Shown in pieces: positions 1 to 9,295 of a stretch of 64,000 nucleotides of DNA; the first letter of the stretch is position 1, and each line of letters opens with the position of its first letter. This DNA is from Actinomycetospora endophytica (GTDB lineage Bacteria > Actinomycetota > Actinomycetes > Mycobacteriales > Pseudonocardiaceae), in NCBI RefSeq assembly GCF_021026375.1, contig NZ_JAJNDB010000004.1, positions 124,001 through 188,000 on the forward strand, written 5' to 3'. The position numbers and the translations under genes are program-made. Under the pieces are notes generated by a model. That model saw nothing but the letters and a program-made list of their open reading frames with translations. It was not told the origin of the DNA and searched no databases.

Positions 1-1
1 C

Positions 2-2326
2 CTCGCCCGCCACGGCCACACCGGGCCCCGGGCGGCGGTCTCGGCCCGGCACACCGCCGCGCTGCTGGCGGGCGAGGAGCCGTCCGGGACCCCGCAGGAG
101 CTGTGGGCGTCGTGGACCGCCGTGCTCGACGCCCACGGCGACCCCGGCGGGCCGACCCCGGTGTGGATCCTCGACGACGTCCACCTGGCCTCCGCCGACC
201 TGCGGGCCTTCCTCGAGCACGCGATCGCCGCCCCGCACCGCACTCCCCGCCTCCTGGTGACCACCGCGCGCCCGGGTGAGCAGGCGCCCACCGGAGCGGT
301 GCTCACCCTCGACCCGCTCACCGACGACGACGTGGCCGACCTCGTCGCGGATCGCGTCGGCCGCGGGGTCCTGCCGACAACCGTGCTCGCCGCCCTGCAG
401 ACGGCCGCGGGCGGCAACCCGCTGTTCGTCGTCGAGCTGCTGCGCGTGTGGGAGCGCACGGGCGCGCTGACCGGCGACGGCGACCCGACCGCGCTCACCG
501 TGCCCAGCACCGTCCGGGCCATCTACCTCGGCCAGCTCGACGCCCTCGCCCGCCCGGTGCGCGAGGTCCTCGGCCGCGCCTCGGTCACCGGCACGACGCT
601 GCCCGCGTCGGCGCTCCCGGAGCTCGGTGCTCCGGAGCCCGACGCGCCGCTGCGCGACCTCACCGGCGCCGGGCTGCTCGTCGGGCCCCGACCGGAGCCG
701 CTCGACCCGTCGTCGTACACCTACCGCCACGCGCTCGTGCGCGACACCGCGTACGCGACGCTGCCGCGCGTCCGGCGGGCCGCGCTGCACCTGCGCTTCG
801 CCGACTGGATCGACGCCCGCCGCCCGGAGCGCGGCGCCGAACAGGCCGGCCGGCACCTGGCGGCGGCGTGGGAGGAGGCGCCCGCGCTGGGCGGACCGGT
901 CGACGGCCGGCTCACCCGCGTCGACCTCGCGGACCGGGCGGCGCAGCGGCTGACCGAGGCGGGGGAGGCGGCGCTCGGGGCGGAGCCGCTGCACGCCGCG
1001 GAGCTCTTCGAGCGCGCCCGCGATCTCGGGGTGGCCGCCGATCCCGGTCCGTCGGAGGAGCGGGCCCACCGGACGCTGCGGATGGCCGAGGCGCTGCGGC
1101 GGGCCGGTCGGCTGCCCGCGGCGATGGACGCGTTCGCGCAGGTCACCGACGCCGCCGCCCCCCTGACGTTCGCCTCGCGCGCCGCCGCCGCGCTCGGGTA
1201 CGAGGACGCCCTGTTCGACAGCCGGCTGCCCCGCGAGACCTGGGGCGCCCGCGCGCTGGGACTGCTCGACGACGCGCTCGGCCTCGTACCCTCCGCCGCG
1301 CCGGCCGTGCGGTCCCGGCTGCTGGCGGCCGCGGCCCGCGCCCACGGCTACGGCGGCGAGATCACCACCGCGACCACCCTGGGCGACGAGGCCGTCGCGA
1401 CCGCGCGCCGCGCCGACGACCCGGGCGCCCTCGCGTACGCGCTGCTCGCCCTCCGGCCGCTGCTGGCCGCGCCGGCCCGGCTGCCGGAGCGGCTGCGGGC
1501 CGACGACGACCTGATCGCCGCCACCCGGGCCGCCGGCGACCCGGAGCGGGAGTTCGAGGCGCTGCGGCTGCGGATGGTCGACCTGCTCGAGGCGGGGGAG
1601 ACGCCGGCCGCCGAGGCTCTCGCCGACGAGGCCGGAGCCCTCGCGCTGCGCCTCGGCCGGCCGCTGCACCTCTGGTACCCCGCGATGTGGCGGGCGATGA
1701 TGCTGCTCCACCACGGCGACCTCGACGCCGCCGCCGACGCGGTCGAGCACTTCCGCCGCGAGGGCGAGCGCTGGCACTACGGCGACGCCGGGCAGGTCCA
1801 CAGCGTCCAGCTGCTGACACTGCACACCGCCGCGGGCACCCCGGAGCTGGCGCTGCCGACGCTGCACCGGGTGGCCCGCGAGGTCGGTGGGCGCACGTGG
1901 ATCCACACCGCGGTCGGGCTGGCCCGCGCCGGCCGGCTCGACGAGGCGGCGTCCCTGCTGACCGAGGCGGCGGCGGGGGAGTTCGCGGTCGTCGGGAACG
2001 ACGGGGCGCGCTGCTTCCTGCTGGGGGAGGCGGCCGAGACCGCGGACGCGGTCGGCGATCCCGCGTCCGGTGCCGTGCTCCACGGCCTGCTCGCGCCGTG
2101 GGAGGGGCTCGTGACGGTGGTCGGGTCCGGGGCGCTCTGCCTGGGCGCGGCCGACCACGGGCTGGGCCTCGCGGCCCGCGCCGCCGGCGACCACGAGGCC
2201 GCCGTCGCCCACCTCGCGAACGCGATCCGGCTCAACGACGCCACCGGTGCCGTCCGCGCCGCCGCCCGCTCGCGAGCCGCGCTGGCCCGCACCGATCACA
2301 TCGAGGAAGGACGTTCGCGATGCTGA
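2..2326 (+). CDS. ATP-binding TPR-rich regulatory protein, 5' end outside window
   Basis: The frame is open from base 2, so the N-terminus and any Walker A lie upstream of the window. What is visible starts in the second half of a STAND-type ATPase: a Walker B-like WILDDVHLAS is followed by a winged-helix-like stretch and then about 450 residues of alanine/leucine-rich helical repeats typical of TPR arrays. There is no C-terminal LuxR-type HTH; the protein ends in EEGRSRC. A DNA-binding domain, if present, would therefore be N-terminal, as in SARP-type regulators. The stop overlaps the next gene by 7 nt, which suggests co-transcription. Family level is fairly sure; the precise class is not. 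Confidence 0.7.
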   Translation, partial: LARHGHTGPRAAVSARHTAALLAGEEPSGTPQELWASWTAVLDAHGDPGGPTPVWILDDVHLASADLRAFLEHAIAAPHRTPRLLVTTARPGEQAPTGAVLTLDPLTDDDVADLVADRVGRGVLPTTVLAALQTAAGGNPLFVVELLRVWERTGALTGDGDPTALTVPSTVRAIYLGQLDALARPVREVLGRASVTGTTLPASALPELGAPEPDAPLRDLTGAGLLVGPRPEPLDPSSYTYRHALVRDTAYATLPRVRRAALHLRFADWIDARRPERGAEQAGRHLAAAWEEAPALGGPVDGRLTRVDLADRAAQRLTEAGEAALGAEPLHAAELFERARDLGVAADPGPSEERAHRTLRMAEALRRAGRLPAAMDAFAQVTDAAAPLTFASRAAAALGYEDALFDSRLPRETWGARALGLLDDALGLVPSAAPAVRSRLLAAAARAHGYGGEITTATTLGDEAVATARRADDPGALAYALLALRPLLAAPARLPERLRADDDLIAATRAAGDPEREFEALRLRMVDLLEAGETPAAEALADEAGALALRLGRPLHLWYPAMWRAMMLLHHGDLDAAADAVEHFRREGERWHYGDAGQVHSVQLLTLHTAAGTPELALPTLHRVAREVGGRTWIHTAVGLARAGRLDEAASLLTEAAAGEFAVVGNDGARCFLLGEAAETADAVGDPASGAVLHGLLAPWEGLVTVVGSGALCLGAADHGLGLAARAAGDHEAAVAHLANAIRLNDATGAVRAAARSRAALARTDHIEEGRSRC

Positions 2327-3069
2327 CCGCCGAACAGGCCCGGACCGCCGTCGCCCGGGACTGGGCCCGCACCCTGGCGGTCCTCGACGAGCTGGGCGAC
2401 GCGGGCGACGCCACCCCGACCCGCTGCGCCGGCTGGACCCTCACCGACCTCGCCCGCCACGGCGCGTGGGGCACCTCGATGGAGGCCGACGCGCTGCGCC
2501 GGGCCCGTACCGGTACACCGGGCACCGCCGAGGGCCGGGAACCGGACGGCGGCGCGGCGGCGGTGACCGCGGCCCTGCGGGCGTCGGTGGCCGACCTGGA
2601 CGCCGAGCTCGCCCAGGCCGGAGACATCGCCGAGGGCACCTCGCTCGAGCTCCCCTTCGGCCCCGTCCCGGCGGCGTTCGGGCTCGCGGTCTTCACCATG
2701 GAGGCCGGGTTCCACGCCGACGACGCCGTGGCCGCGGCCGGCCGGGACGAGGCGCTCGGCGAGGACGTGGTGGGTGCGACGACGACCGTGCTCCCGCTGG
2801 TGCTCCCGGTGCTCGCGGCGGCCGCCGGGTCGGCCCCGCCGGCCGAGGGCACCGTCCTCGCGCTGCGCGGCCCGGCGGTGGAGCTGCGCTTCGCCGTGGT
2901 CGACGGTGCCTGGGCGGCCGCCGCCGAGGCGAGCCCCGCGGGCACCGTCACCGGCACCGACGACACCGCGGTGCTGCGCTTCGCCCTCGGCCGGGCGGGC
3001 ACGGACGACCCACGGCTGACCGTGGACGGCCTCGCGGCCGAGTTCAAGGCGTGGTTCCCGGGACCGTGA
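2320..3069 (+). CDS. Mycothiol-dependent maleylpyruvate isomerase (MDMPI/DinB-like) family protein
   Basis: A 249-residue protein whose N-terminal helical part carries the family signature TRCAGWTLTDLARHGAWGT, that is, a C-x-x-W segment with a downstream His, as in DinB-like mycothiol-dependent enzymes. The C-terminal part, with alternating strands and a final LAAEFKAWFPGP, resembles the accessory domain of such proteins. The ATG at 2320 overlaps the upstream stop, so the two genes are probably translationally coupled. These enzymes use mycothiol as cofactor for isomerisation or transfer reactions in the cytoplasm; the substrate cannot be told from sequence. A second member of the family lies at 19259-20029. 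Confidence 0.75.
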   Translation: MLTAEQARTAVARDWARTLAVLDELGDAGDATPTRCAGWTLTDLARHGAWGTSMEADALRRARTGTPGTAEGREPDGGAAAVTAALRASVADLDAELAQAGDIAEGTSLELPFGPVPAAFGLAVFTMEAGFHADDAVAAAGRDEALGEDVVGATTTVLPLVLPVLAAAAGSAPPAEGTVLALRGPAVELRFAVVDGAWAAAAEASPAGTVTGTDDTAVLRFALGRAGTDDPRLTVDGLAAEFKAWFPGP

Positions 3070-3090
3070 ACCGGTCGTCAGTGCCTCGTT

Positions 3091-3108
3091 GTGTCGCATC
3101 GGTGACAC
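3091..3108. promoter_or_regulatory. 18-bp palindrome, possible Crp-type operator
   Basis: GTGTC and GACAC face each other across 8 nt, 56 nt upstream of the next start codon. The inner 16 bases read TGTCGC-N4-GTGACA, the same pattern found beside the Crp/Fnr gene at 28222-28237. Function is inferred. Confidence 0.35.
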
Positions 3109-3163
3109 TGCGGGGGTCGGCGGTGAGGCGGACATCGGGACGGAACCGGGCGAAGGTCCTCCC

Positions 3164-3874
3164 ATGGAGCACACGATGGACGCCCACGCCCTCGCCGAGG
3201 CGGTCTTCGGCCGGCGTCTCTCCCCGCTCGAGCGCGGGGAGCTCGACCGCTTCTGGCGCACCGACTTCTCGACCCACCGGCTCGTCCTCGACGACGACGC
3301 GGACCGCTCCCTCGCCGCCACGGCGATCGCCTTCGGCACCCCGGTCCTGCACGGCAGCGGCCCGGGCTACGCGCTGACCTGCCACCCCGACCGCGAGGTG
3401 GTGCGCGCGGTGCGTCTCGGCCTCGGCCGCCCGGAGTCCTGGGTCCCGGCGGTCACGACGACGCGCTCGGCGCTGCGCTCCGTCGTCGACACCGAGCTGC
3501 TGGACCCCGCCGCGCTGGACGAGCGCCTCGCCCGCGGGCCGGTGGCGCTCACCCTTCCGGCAGCGCCCGACGTCCCGGCGCACCTGACCACGCGGGTCGA
3601 CGGGGTCGCGAGCCTCGAGGTCGTCGTGCCCGGTACCCGCTGCCCGTCGGCCGGCCTCGTCGCCGCGGCCCTCGACCGCGCCGGGACCAGCCTCCTCGCC
3701 ACCACCCGCCCCTACGCGACCTGCGCGACGACGGGTCGGCGCGGCCCGGTGCTGGACCGGGTCGCCGACGTGCAACGCACCTTCGGGCGGATGCGGCCCG
3801 GCGCGGTCGTGCTGGCGCACCGCAGCGAGTGGCGCGCCCGGCGGCGCCACGCCCCGCTGCACGGGGGCGCCTGA
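3164..3874 (+). CDS. Divergent YrdC/Sua5-fold-like protein
   Basis: A 236-residue cytoplasmic protein. The middle and C-terminal parts can be laid on the YrdC/Sua5 fold: a GLGRPESW stretch where KGRP occurs, then LARGPVALTLPA in place of the WPGPLTLVLP segment, then a late SLLATTRPYA where SATSAN-type residues bind nucleotide. The key lysine and the SANxSG motif are not recognisable, so threonylcarbamoyl-AMP synthase activity is unlikely and this would be a paralogue of unknown role. I chose ATG 3164 over an upstream in-frame ATG at 3089 because the extra 25 residues look like intergenic sequence. It is convergent with the LuxR gene at 3877, only 2 nt away. The family assignment is tentative. 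Confidence 0.55.
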   Translation: MEHTMDAHALAEAVFGRRLSPLERGELDRFWRTDFSTHRLVLDDDADRSLAATAIAFGTPVLHGSGPGYALTCHPDREVVRAVRLGLGRPESWVPAVTTTRSALRSVVDTELLDPAALDERLARGPVALTLPAAPDVPAHLTTRVDGVASLEVVVPGTRCPSAGLVAAALDRAGTSLLATTRPYATCATTGRRGPVLDRVADVQRTFGRMRPGAVVLAHRSEWRARRRHAPLHGGA

Positions 3875-3876
3875 GC

Positions 3877-6522
3877 TCACCCGACCCCGGTGGGCTCCCA
3901 CCAGGGGTCGACGTGGTCGGGCGTCGGGAGCAGGCCGGCGTCGTAGGCGGCCACCACGGCCCCGCGGCGGTCGCCGACCCCGAGCTTGGCGTAGATCGCG
4001 CCGACCTGGGTCTTCACCGTGTTGACCGAGACCTCGAGCTCGCCCGCGATCTCGCTCATCGTCGCCAGCGAGGGCAGCAGGCGCAGGACGGCGGTCTCCC
4101 GCTCGCTGAGGGCGTCGACCGGTCCGGCCCGCCGCCCGGAGGGCCCGGCCGCCAGCGCCCGGCGGACGAAACCGTCGGTGTCGCCGAAGGTGCCGACCTG
4201 GTGGGCCATGAGGCGCCGGACCGGCCCGGGGGAGTGGGCGAACGGGCGCACGAGGCCGAGGGGCGCGGCCCGGTCGAGCGCGCCGCGCAGCGACGCCCGC
4301 GCGCCCGCCGGGTCGGCGACGACCTGCCCCGCGCCGATCTGGCGCAGCCGGGCCTCGATCTCGCTCTCGGCCAGCAGGGTCAGGACCGAGCCGTCCACGA
4401 GCGGGCGCAGCGAGGACCCCGTCGACGGTTCGGCGAGGGCCGCCATGAGGAGCACGTCGCCGGTGGTCCCGACCCGGCCGGTGATCCACCGGCGGACCGC
4501 GCGGGCCTGCTCGGGTCGCCCCGCGGCGACGGCCATCTGGTGCTCCAGCGTCGCGACCAGGATGGCCTCCCGGCGCGCGAGCGGACGGTCCGAGAAGGCG
4601 GCCCGCGCCTGCCGGGCCTCCTCGAGGCCCTCGACCGGCCGCCCGCCGTCGGCCTCGGCGGCGCCGTGGACGGTGTGCAGGAGCAGCCGCGCCGCCGGAT
4701 GGGCGGTCTCCCCGGCCGCCGTCAGGCCCTCGGCCGCGTGGTGGCGGGCGTCGTCGGGCCGGGCCCGGAGCAGCGCGGCGTACGCGAGCACGACCCGCGC
4801 CGAGACCGCCGCGGCGCTGCGGCGGTCGCCCTCGGCCGCGGCGTCGACGGCCAGCGCGGCGTGACGCTCCATGCCCGCGGTGTCGGAGTCCACCAGGTCG
4901 GCCGCGGCGAGGAGCGCCGCGCAGCGCATCGTGAGAGACGACCATCCCCACGCCCGGGCGGTCGCCAGCGCGTCCTGCAGCGGGCCGCGGGCCGCTGCGG
5001 GGTCCCCGCGCAGGAGCAGCACCCGCGCGCCCTCGCACGCCGCGACCATCGCCTCGACCGCGGCGGCCCGGACCTCCGGGACGGGCTCGAGCCCGGCCAC
5101 CGCGGCGTCGTCGCCCGGCCGGATCGCCCGGATACGGTCCCGGAGCGCGCGCAGGCCGGCCATCTCGCCGTCCGGGTCGCCCATGCCGCCCCCGTCCGCG
5201 GTCCCGGCCGCCGCGAGCAGCTCGCCCGCGGCACGCAGCCGCCGGTCCCGGGCGACGGCCGCCGTCCCGAGCCGGCGGAGCCCGGCGCGCAGGTCCCCGT
5301 GGTGCCCGGTCAGGACCAGCGGGATCGCCCAGCCGCGGACGAGGTCGGCGACGAGGTCGCGGTCGTCGGTCTGGCGGGCGTGCTCGAGGGCCCGGACGGG
5401 ATCGCCGGCCGTGGCGAACCACCGTGCGGCACGCCCGTGCAGCGCGGCGGCGCGGGTGGGGTGGCGGCGCGCCATGTCGGCCCGCAGGTGGCGGCGCACC
5501 AGCGGCTGGATGTGGTGCCGACCGGGCTCCGGGCCGTCGGTGACGAGCCCGAGGACCCGCAACCGCGCCAGCACGGACGGCGCGTCGTCGCGGCCGGAGA
5601 GCTCGACGGCGAGGTCGGTCGGGACCGGGTCGGCGATGCTGACCGCGGCCAGGAAGGACCGGTCGCCCTCCGGCAGCCGCTCGAGCAGCCCGCGGGCGAG
5701 GCGCCCAGCACCCGGGCCGTCCGCCCCGGCGAGCATGGCGAGGACGTCCTCCAGCCCGATCGGTCCGCCGGCGGCCGTGTCGGTGGCCAGGCGCAGCGCC
5801 GTCGCCCAGCCGGCGGTGAGGTGGTGCAGCCGGTCGACCTCCTCGGGCCGGACGGGCAGCCCTGCCCCGGCCACGAACGCCGCCGTCTCCTCGCGGGTGA
5901 AGGTGAGCGCGTCGCCGTCGATGTCGACCAGGTCGCCCTGCACACGCAGGCGCGCGAGCGGGAGCGGCGGCTCGGTCCGCGACGAGAGGACCAGGCGCAG
6001 CCGGCTCGGGCGGTAGCGGATCAGGGTGCGGAGCTCGTCGAGCACCGCCGGGTCGGTCAGCTCGTGCAGGTCGTCGAGGACGAGGCGGACCTCGTGTGGC
6101 AGCCGGTCGAGCACGGCGATCACGCCGCCCGCGGTGATCGGCTCGACCCGCCGCCCGGACGGCAGGCTGAGGTCGGCGGCGAGTCGGGGGACGCTGTGGG
6201 CCACGGCCGCGGCGACCACGGCCCAGAACCGGTCCGGCCGCCGGATCGTCGCGTCGAGTGACAGCCACGCGGTCGTCGCCGTGCGGGCCCAGTCGGCGAG
6301 CATCACGGTCCGCCCCTGCCCGGGCTCGGCGCGGAGCAGCGTGATCGCCGCCCGCCGGGTGCTCGCGTCGAGCAGCGACCGGAGCCGGGGCCGGCGGACG
6401 AGGCCGTCGGGGACGCGCGGGGCCACGGTCGCTTCCCCGGCTGCGGGGCCGGGGATGACGCACGTCGACACTGGGGGCCTCCTCGGGCGGACATCGCCGA
6501 TCTCGGGGGGCCGGGAGATCAT
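3877..6522 (-). CDS. MalT-type LuxR-family regulator with altered P-loop
   Basis: 881 residues with the MalT/LAL layout: N-terminal NTPase, a winged-helix region, a long TPR-like middle and a C-terminal LuxR HTH (ALSERETAVLRLLPSL, then SEIAGELEVSVNTVKTQ). The start segment VRRPRLRSLLDA is typical of MalT relatives. The P-loop reads EPGQGRT, so the invariant Lys of GxxxxGKT is Arg; Walker B is LVLDDLHEL. Weakened ATP binding would make this a constitutive or non-canonical switch, but that is inference. It is followed on the same strand, after 86 nt, by a second protein of the same type. No copy of the local 17-bp motif is convincing at its promoter; a TAGCGT hexamer lies about 35 nt upstream of the start. 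Confidence 0.85.
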   Translation of the reverse strand: MISRPPEIGDVRPRRPPVSTCVIPGPAAGEATVAPRVPDGLVRRPRLRSLLDASTRRAAITLLRAEPGQGRTVMLADWARTATTAWLSLDATIRRPDRFWAVVAAAVAHSVPRLAADLSLPSGRRVEPITAGGVIAVLDRLPHEVRLVLDDLHELTDPAVLDELRTLIRYRPSRLRLVLSSRTEPPLPLARLRVQGDLVDIDGDALTFTREETAAFVAGAGLPVRPEEVDRLHHLTAGWATALRLATDTAAGGPIGLEDVLAMLAGADGPGAGRLARGLLERLPEGDRSFLAAVSIADPVPTDLAVELSGRDDAPSVLARLRVLGLVTDGPEPGRHHIQPLVRRHLRADMARRHPTRAAALHGRAARWFATAGDPVRALEHARQTDDRDLVADLVRGWAIPLVLTGHHGDLRAGLRRLGTAAVARDRRLRAAGELLAAAGTADGGGMGDPDGEMAGLRALRDRIRAIRPGDDAAVAGLEPVPEVRAAAVEAMVAACEGARVLLLRGDPAAARGPLQDALATARAWGWSSLTMRCAALLAAADLVDSDTAGMERHAALAVDAAAEGDRRSAAAVSARVVLAYAALLRARPDDARHHAAEGLTAAGETAHPAARLLLHTVHGAAEADGGRPVEGLEEARQARAAFSDRPLARREAILVATLEHQMAVAAGRPEQARAVRRWITGRVGTTGDVLLMAALAEPSTGSSLRPLVDGSVLTLLAESEIEARLRQIGAGQVVADPAGARASLRGALDRAAPLGLVRPFAHSPGPVRRLMAHQVGTFGDTDGFVRRALAAGPSGRRAGPVDALSERETAVLRLLPSLATMSEIAGELEVSVNTVKTQVGAIYAKLGVGDRRGAVVAAYDAGLLPTPDHVDPWWEPTGVG

Positions 6523-6608
6523 GTCGGGCCGGGGGGACCGTCGGCCGACGACGTCGACGCTAGCCGCGTCCCGGGCGCGGTCCAGCCCCCGAGCGGGGCA
6601 ACCCGGCC

Positions 6609-9098
6609 TCAGAGGTCAGCGCCTGCGTGCGAAGGGAGCAACCCGCGCGTCCGGGCCGTCTCGACCGCGGCCCGGCGGTTCGCGACCGCCAGCTTCGCGT
6701 AGATCATCCGGACGTGGGTCTTCACGGTGCTCACCGAGACGCTCAGGGCCGCGGCGATGTCGTCGGAGGACATCAGGGACGGGAGCAGCGCGAGGACGGC
6801 GAGCTCGCGCTCGCTGAGCAGCGGGTTCGCGGCCGGGTCCTGGATCCGCCGGTAGGCGTCGAGCGCCCGGGCGGCGAACGTCGCGGCCGGCTCCGGGCGC
6901 GGCGGGAGCTCGGCCAGCAGCGCGCCCACCTCCGGCCCGCCCAGCGCGAACGGCCGCAGCAGGTCGAGGTCCTCGGCGGCGGCGAGGGCGGCACCCAGCG
7001 CCCGCCGGCCCGCCTCCGGGTCGCCGGCGCGGACCGCGAGCGTCACCGCCACGAGGTGGGCCTCGACGAGGGTGTGGGGCATGACCGCGGTCGCGGTCCC
7101 GCGCAGCACCGGCCGGATGCGGTGGCTCGCGGCGTCGAGGTGGCCACTGCCGAGCTCGGCCCACGCGGCCATCAGCGCCGCCTCGCCGGGGGCGTCGAGC
7201 CGGTCGGCGAGCTCGCGGGCGGCCTGCGCGGCCCCCACCGAGTCCCCGAGCCGCAGCGCGGCCCGGTTCTCGAACAGCGCCGCCGCGGCCGCCTGGTCGG
7301 CGACCACCGGCAGCCCCTCCAGCTCGGTCCGGGCCCGGCGCATCTCCGCGAGCCCGGTCGCGCGGTCACCGAGATCGCCGAGCGCCGCGCCGCGCACGAT
7401 CCGCAGGGCGTGGCGCAGCCGTGGGTCGTCCCGCTCGGGTGCCCGGTCGAGGGCCTCGAGCGCCTCGGTGGCCTCGGCGCGCGCCTGTCCGGGCTCGGCG
7501 CGGTACAGCGCCGCGTAGGCCCGCAGGGTGCGACCGAGCGTCGACCAGGCCGACGGCTCCCACCGGTGCTCGATCATCGTCGACACCGCCTCGTCGGCGC
7601 GGGCGACCACCGTCCGGAAGTCACCCCGGACGGCGGCCACCGCGGCGAGGACGACCTGGGCCTGCATCGCGACGAAGTCGTACCCGTGGTCGCGGGCGAG
7701 CTCCAGGGCTCCCTCGAGCTCCCCGATCGCGGTGTCCGGATCGAATCCGGACACCAGGCCGTCGACCCCGCGGCCGAGGGCCCGCAGCGCGCGGACGGCG
7801 GGTCCCTCGTCCGGGCCGGGCGCCGGCAGCGCCCGGATCGCCTCGTGCAGGGCCGCGACGTCGCCGCCGACCCGGGCGAGCGCGGTGCCGACCGTCGCGG
7901 AGAGCCCGGCCGTCACACCGGTGACCGGCAGCGCGCGCCGGAGCGGGGCGTGCTCGCCCGCGAGGGCGAGGCGCAGCCCGAAGCGGTCGGCCAGCCGCGC
8001 GGTGATGCCCTCGTCCGCGGCCCGCGCGGCGTTCTCCAGGGCCGCCGCCGGCTGGTCCTGGTCGGCCCACCAGAGAGCGGCCCGCCCGTGGAGCTCGGCG
8101 GCCAGCGTGGGCCGGTGCCGGTGCAGGTCGGCCGCCAGGTAGGTCCGCAGCAGCTCGAGAAGACGGTACTCCCGCGCGCCGGTCCTGCGGTCGACGAGCA
8201 GACCACTGACCAGGGAGGTCTCGCGCTCGACCCGGTCGAGCACCGCCGCCGCGTCGGTCCGGCCGGTGAGCAGCACCGCGAGCTCCGCCGGCAGCGGGTC
8301 GCCGATGCTGGCGAGGGTGAGGAACTCCAGGAGGTCGTCGGGCAGCGTGGCCAGGACCTCGCCGACCAGGTAGTCGGCGACGGCGCGGTCCTCCCCGGAG
8401 AACTCGGTGAGGAACGTCGACGGGTCGGCCCCGCCGCGCATCGCCTGGACCGCCAGCCGCAGCCCGGCCGGCCAGCCGCCGGTGCGCCGGTGCAGCTCGC
8501 CGGTCTGCTCGGTCAGGAGCGCGAGCCCGGCCTGCCGCGCGAGCACCTCGGTCTCGGTCCGGGTGAAGGCCAGCCGGTCCGCCCGCAGTTCCCACAGCTC
8601 CTGCCGGTCCCGCAGCGGGGAGAGGACCACCGGGGGGTCGAAGCGGCTCGCCAGGATCACCCGCAGGCCCTCCGGGCGGTGGTCGAGCAGCGCCCGCACC
8701 TCGCCGAGGGCGGCGGGGTCGTCGAGCTCGTGGAGGTCGTCGAGGACCAGCGTGAGCGGGGCGGTCCGCGTGCCCAGCCCGTCGCGGAACCGGCTGAGGA
8801 ACGCCAGCCCGCCCGGCTCGTAGGGCGCCGTCAGCTCCCGCAGCCCGCTCCCGGGCGGGAGCGCGGGGCAGCGCGTCAGCGCGGCGAGGATCGCGGTCCA
8901 GAGCCGTCCGGGGTCGTCGCTGCGGTCCACGGTCACCCACGCGGTGCCCGGGTCGCGCGCCGCGTGGTCGGCCAGCAGCAGGGTCTTGCCGAACCCGGCC
9001 GGGGCGACGACGAGGCCCACCGCGGGACCGGGCAGCTCAACCCGGGCCGCGAGGGCCGGGCGCGCGACCAGGTCGACCGGCACCTCCGGCGGGGTCAC
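6609..9098 (-). CDS. MalT-type LuxR-family transcriptional activator (candidate master of the local regulon)
   Basis: 829 residues. Canonical Walker A (APAGFGKTLLL) near residue 36, Walker B LVLDDLHEL near residue 119, long helical repeats, then a C-terminal LuxR HTH (LSERELAVLALLPSL; ALSVSVSTVKTHVRMI). Start is GTG at 9098 with a poor ribosome-binding site. Such proteins bind an inducer through the repeats, oligomerise with ATP and activate promoters from sites just upstream of the -10. The gene's own promoter carries the 17-bp motif shared by eight neighbouring promoters, and it sits at the edge of that gene set, so autoregulation and control of the set are plausible. The ligand is unknown. 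Confidence 0.88.
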   Translation of the reverse strand: MTPPEVPVDLVARPALAARVELPGPAVGLVVAPAGFGKTLLLADHAARDPGTAWVTVDRSDDPGRLWTAILAALTRCPALPPGSGLRELTAPYEPGGLAFLSRFRDGLGTRTAPLTLVLDDLHELDDPAALGEVRALLDHRPEGLRVILASRFDPPVVLSPLRDRQELWELRADRLAFTRTETEVLARQAGLALLTEQTGELHRRTGGWPAGLRLAVQAMRGGADPSTFLTEFSGEDRAVADYLVGEVLATLPDDLLEFLTLASIGDPLPAELAVLLTGRTDAAAVLDRVERETSLVSGLLVDRRTGAREYRLLELLRTYLAADLHRHRPTLAAELHGRAALWWADQDQPAAALENAARAADEGITARLADRFGLRLALAGEHAPLRRALPVTGVTAGLSATVGTALARVGGDVAALHEAIRALPAPGPDEGPAVRALRALGRGVDGLVSGFDPDTAIGELEGALELARDHGYDFVAMQAQVVLAAVAAVRGDFRTVVARADEAVSTMIEHRWEPSAWSTLGRTLRAYAALYRAEPGQARAEATEALEALDRAPERDDPRLRHALRIVRGAALGDLGDRATGLAEMRRARTELEGLPVVADQAAAAALFENRAALRLGDSVGAAQAARELADRLDAPGEAALMAAWAELGSGHLDAASHRIRPVLRGTATAVMPHTLVEAHLVAVTLAVRAGDPEAGRRALGAALAAAEDLDLLRPFALGGPEVGALLAELPPRPEPAATFAARALDAYRRIQDPAANPLLSERELAVLALLPSLMSSDDIAAALSVSVSTVKTHVRMIYAKLAVANRRAAVETARTRGLLPSHAGADL

Positions 9099-9160
9099 CT
9101 TGCCCCGCGGGATCCGATCCAGCGTGATCCACCTCCTCGAGTCCGGACACAGTCGTCACC

Positions 9161-9206
9161 ACAGTCCGGACGCCCGGCGGCCCCGGGCATCACCCGGAGC
9201 GGATGA
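9161..9206 (-). promoter_or_regulatory. 17-bp regulon motif plus -10, promoter of the LuxR gene
   Basis: Read on the minus strand, TCATCC-GCTCC-GGGTGA occupies 9206-9190. The hexamer GACTGT begins 24 nt past it (9166-9161), and the LuxR start codon lies 91 nt from the motif. Geometry matches the other eight sites. No -35 box is visible. Confidence 0.65.
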
Positions 9207-9241
9207 GTGGCCGTCCGTCGGCGCGCGGACACCGGGAGACA

Positions 9242-9287
9242 CCGTCCTCACGGGGTGATGACCGGGCCCCTCCCGGTCGGGAAGCGT
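9242..9287 (+). promoter_or_regulatory. 17-bp regulon motif plus -10, promoter of the first GAP gene
   Basis: CCGTCC-TCACG-GGGTGA (9242-9258) is a weaker left half with a perfect right half. AAGCGT starts 24 nt beyond (9282-9287), and the GTG at 9296 follows after 8 nt, implying a leaderless or near-leaderless mRNA. Confidence 0.55.
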
Positions 9288-9295
9288 GCGCGCCC

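Noticed and set aside
2232..3339. Long open frames opposite the first genes
   Set aside because: They are Arg/Ala/Pro/Ser-rich translations typical of antisense frames in very GC-rich DNA, without domain patterns.
6523..6608. Regulon-like site upstream of the 881-residue LuxR gene
   Set aside because: At the right distance from TAGCGT the sequence is TTGCCC-CGCTC-GGGGGC, sharing only half the motif bases.
3829..9206. Long plus-strand frames opposite the two MalT-type LuxR genes
   Set aside because: Composition (Arg, Gly, His, Gln runs) and perfect antisense relation to clear LuxR proteins show they are shadows.
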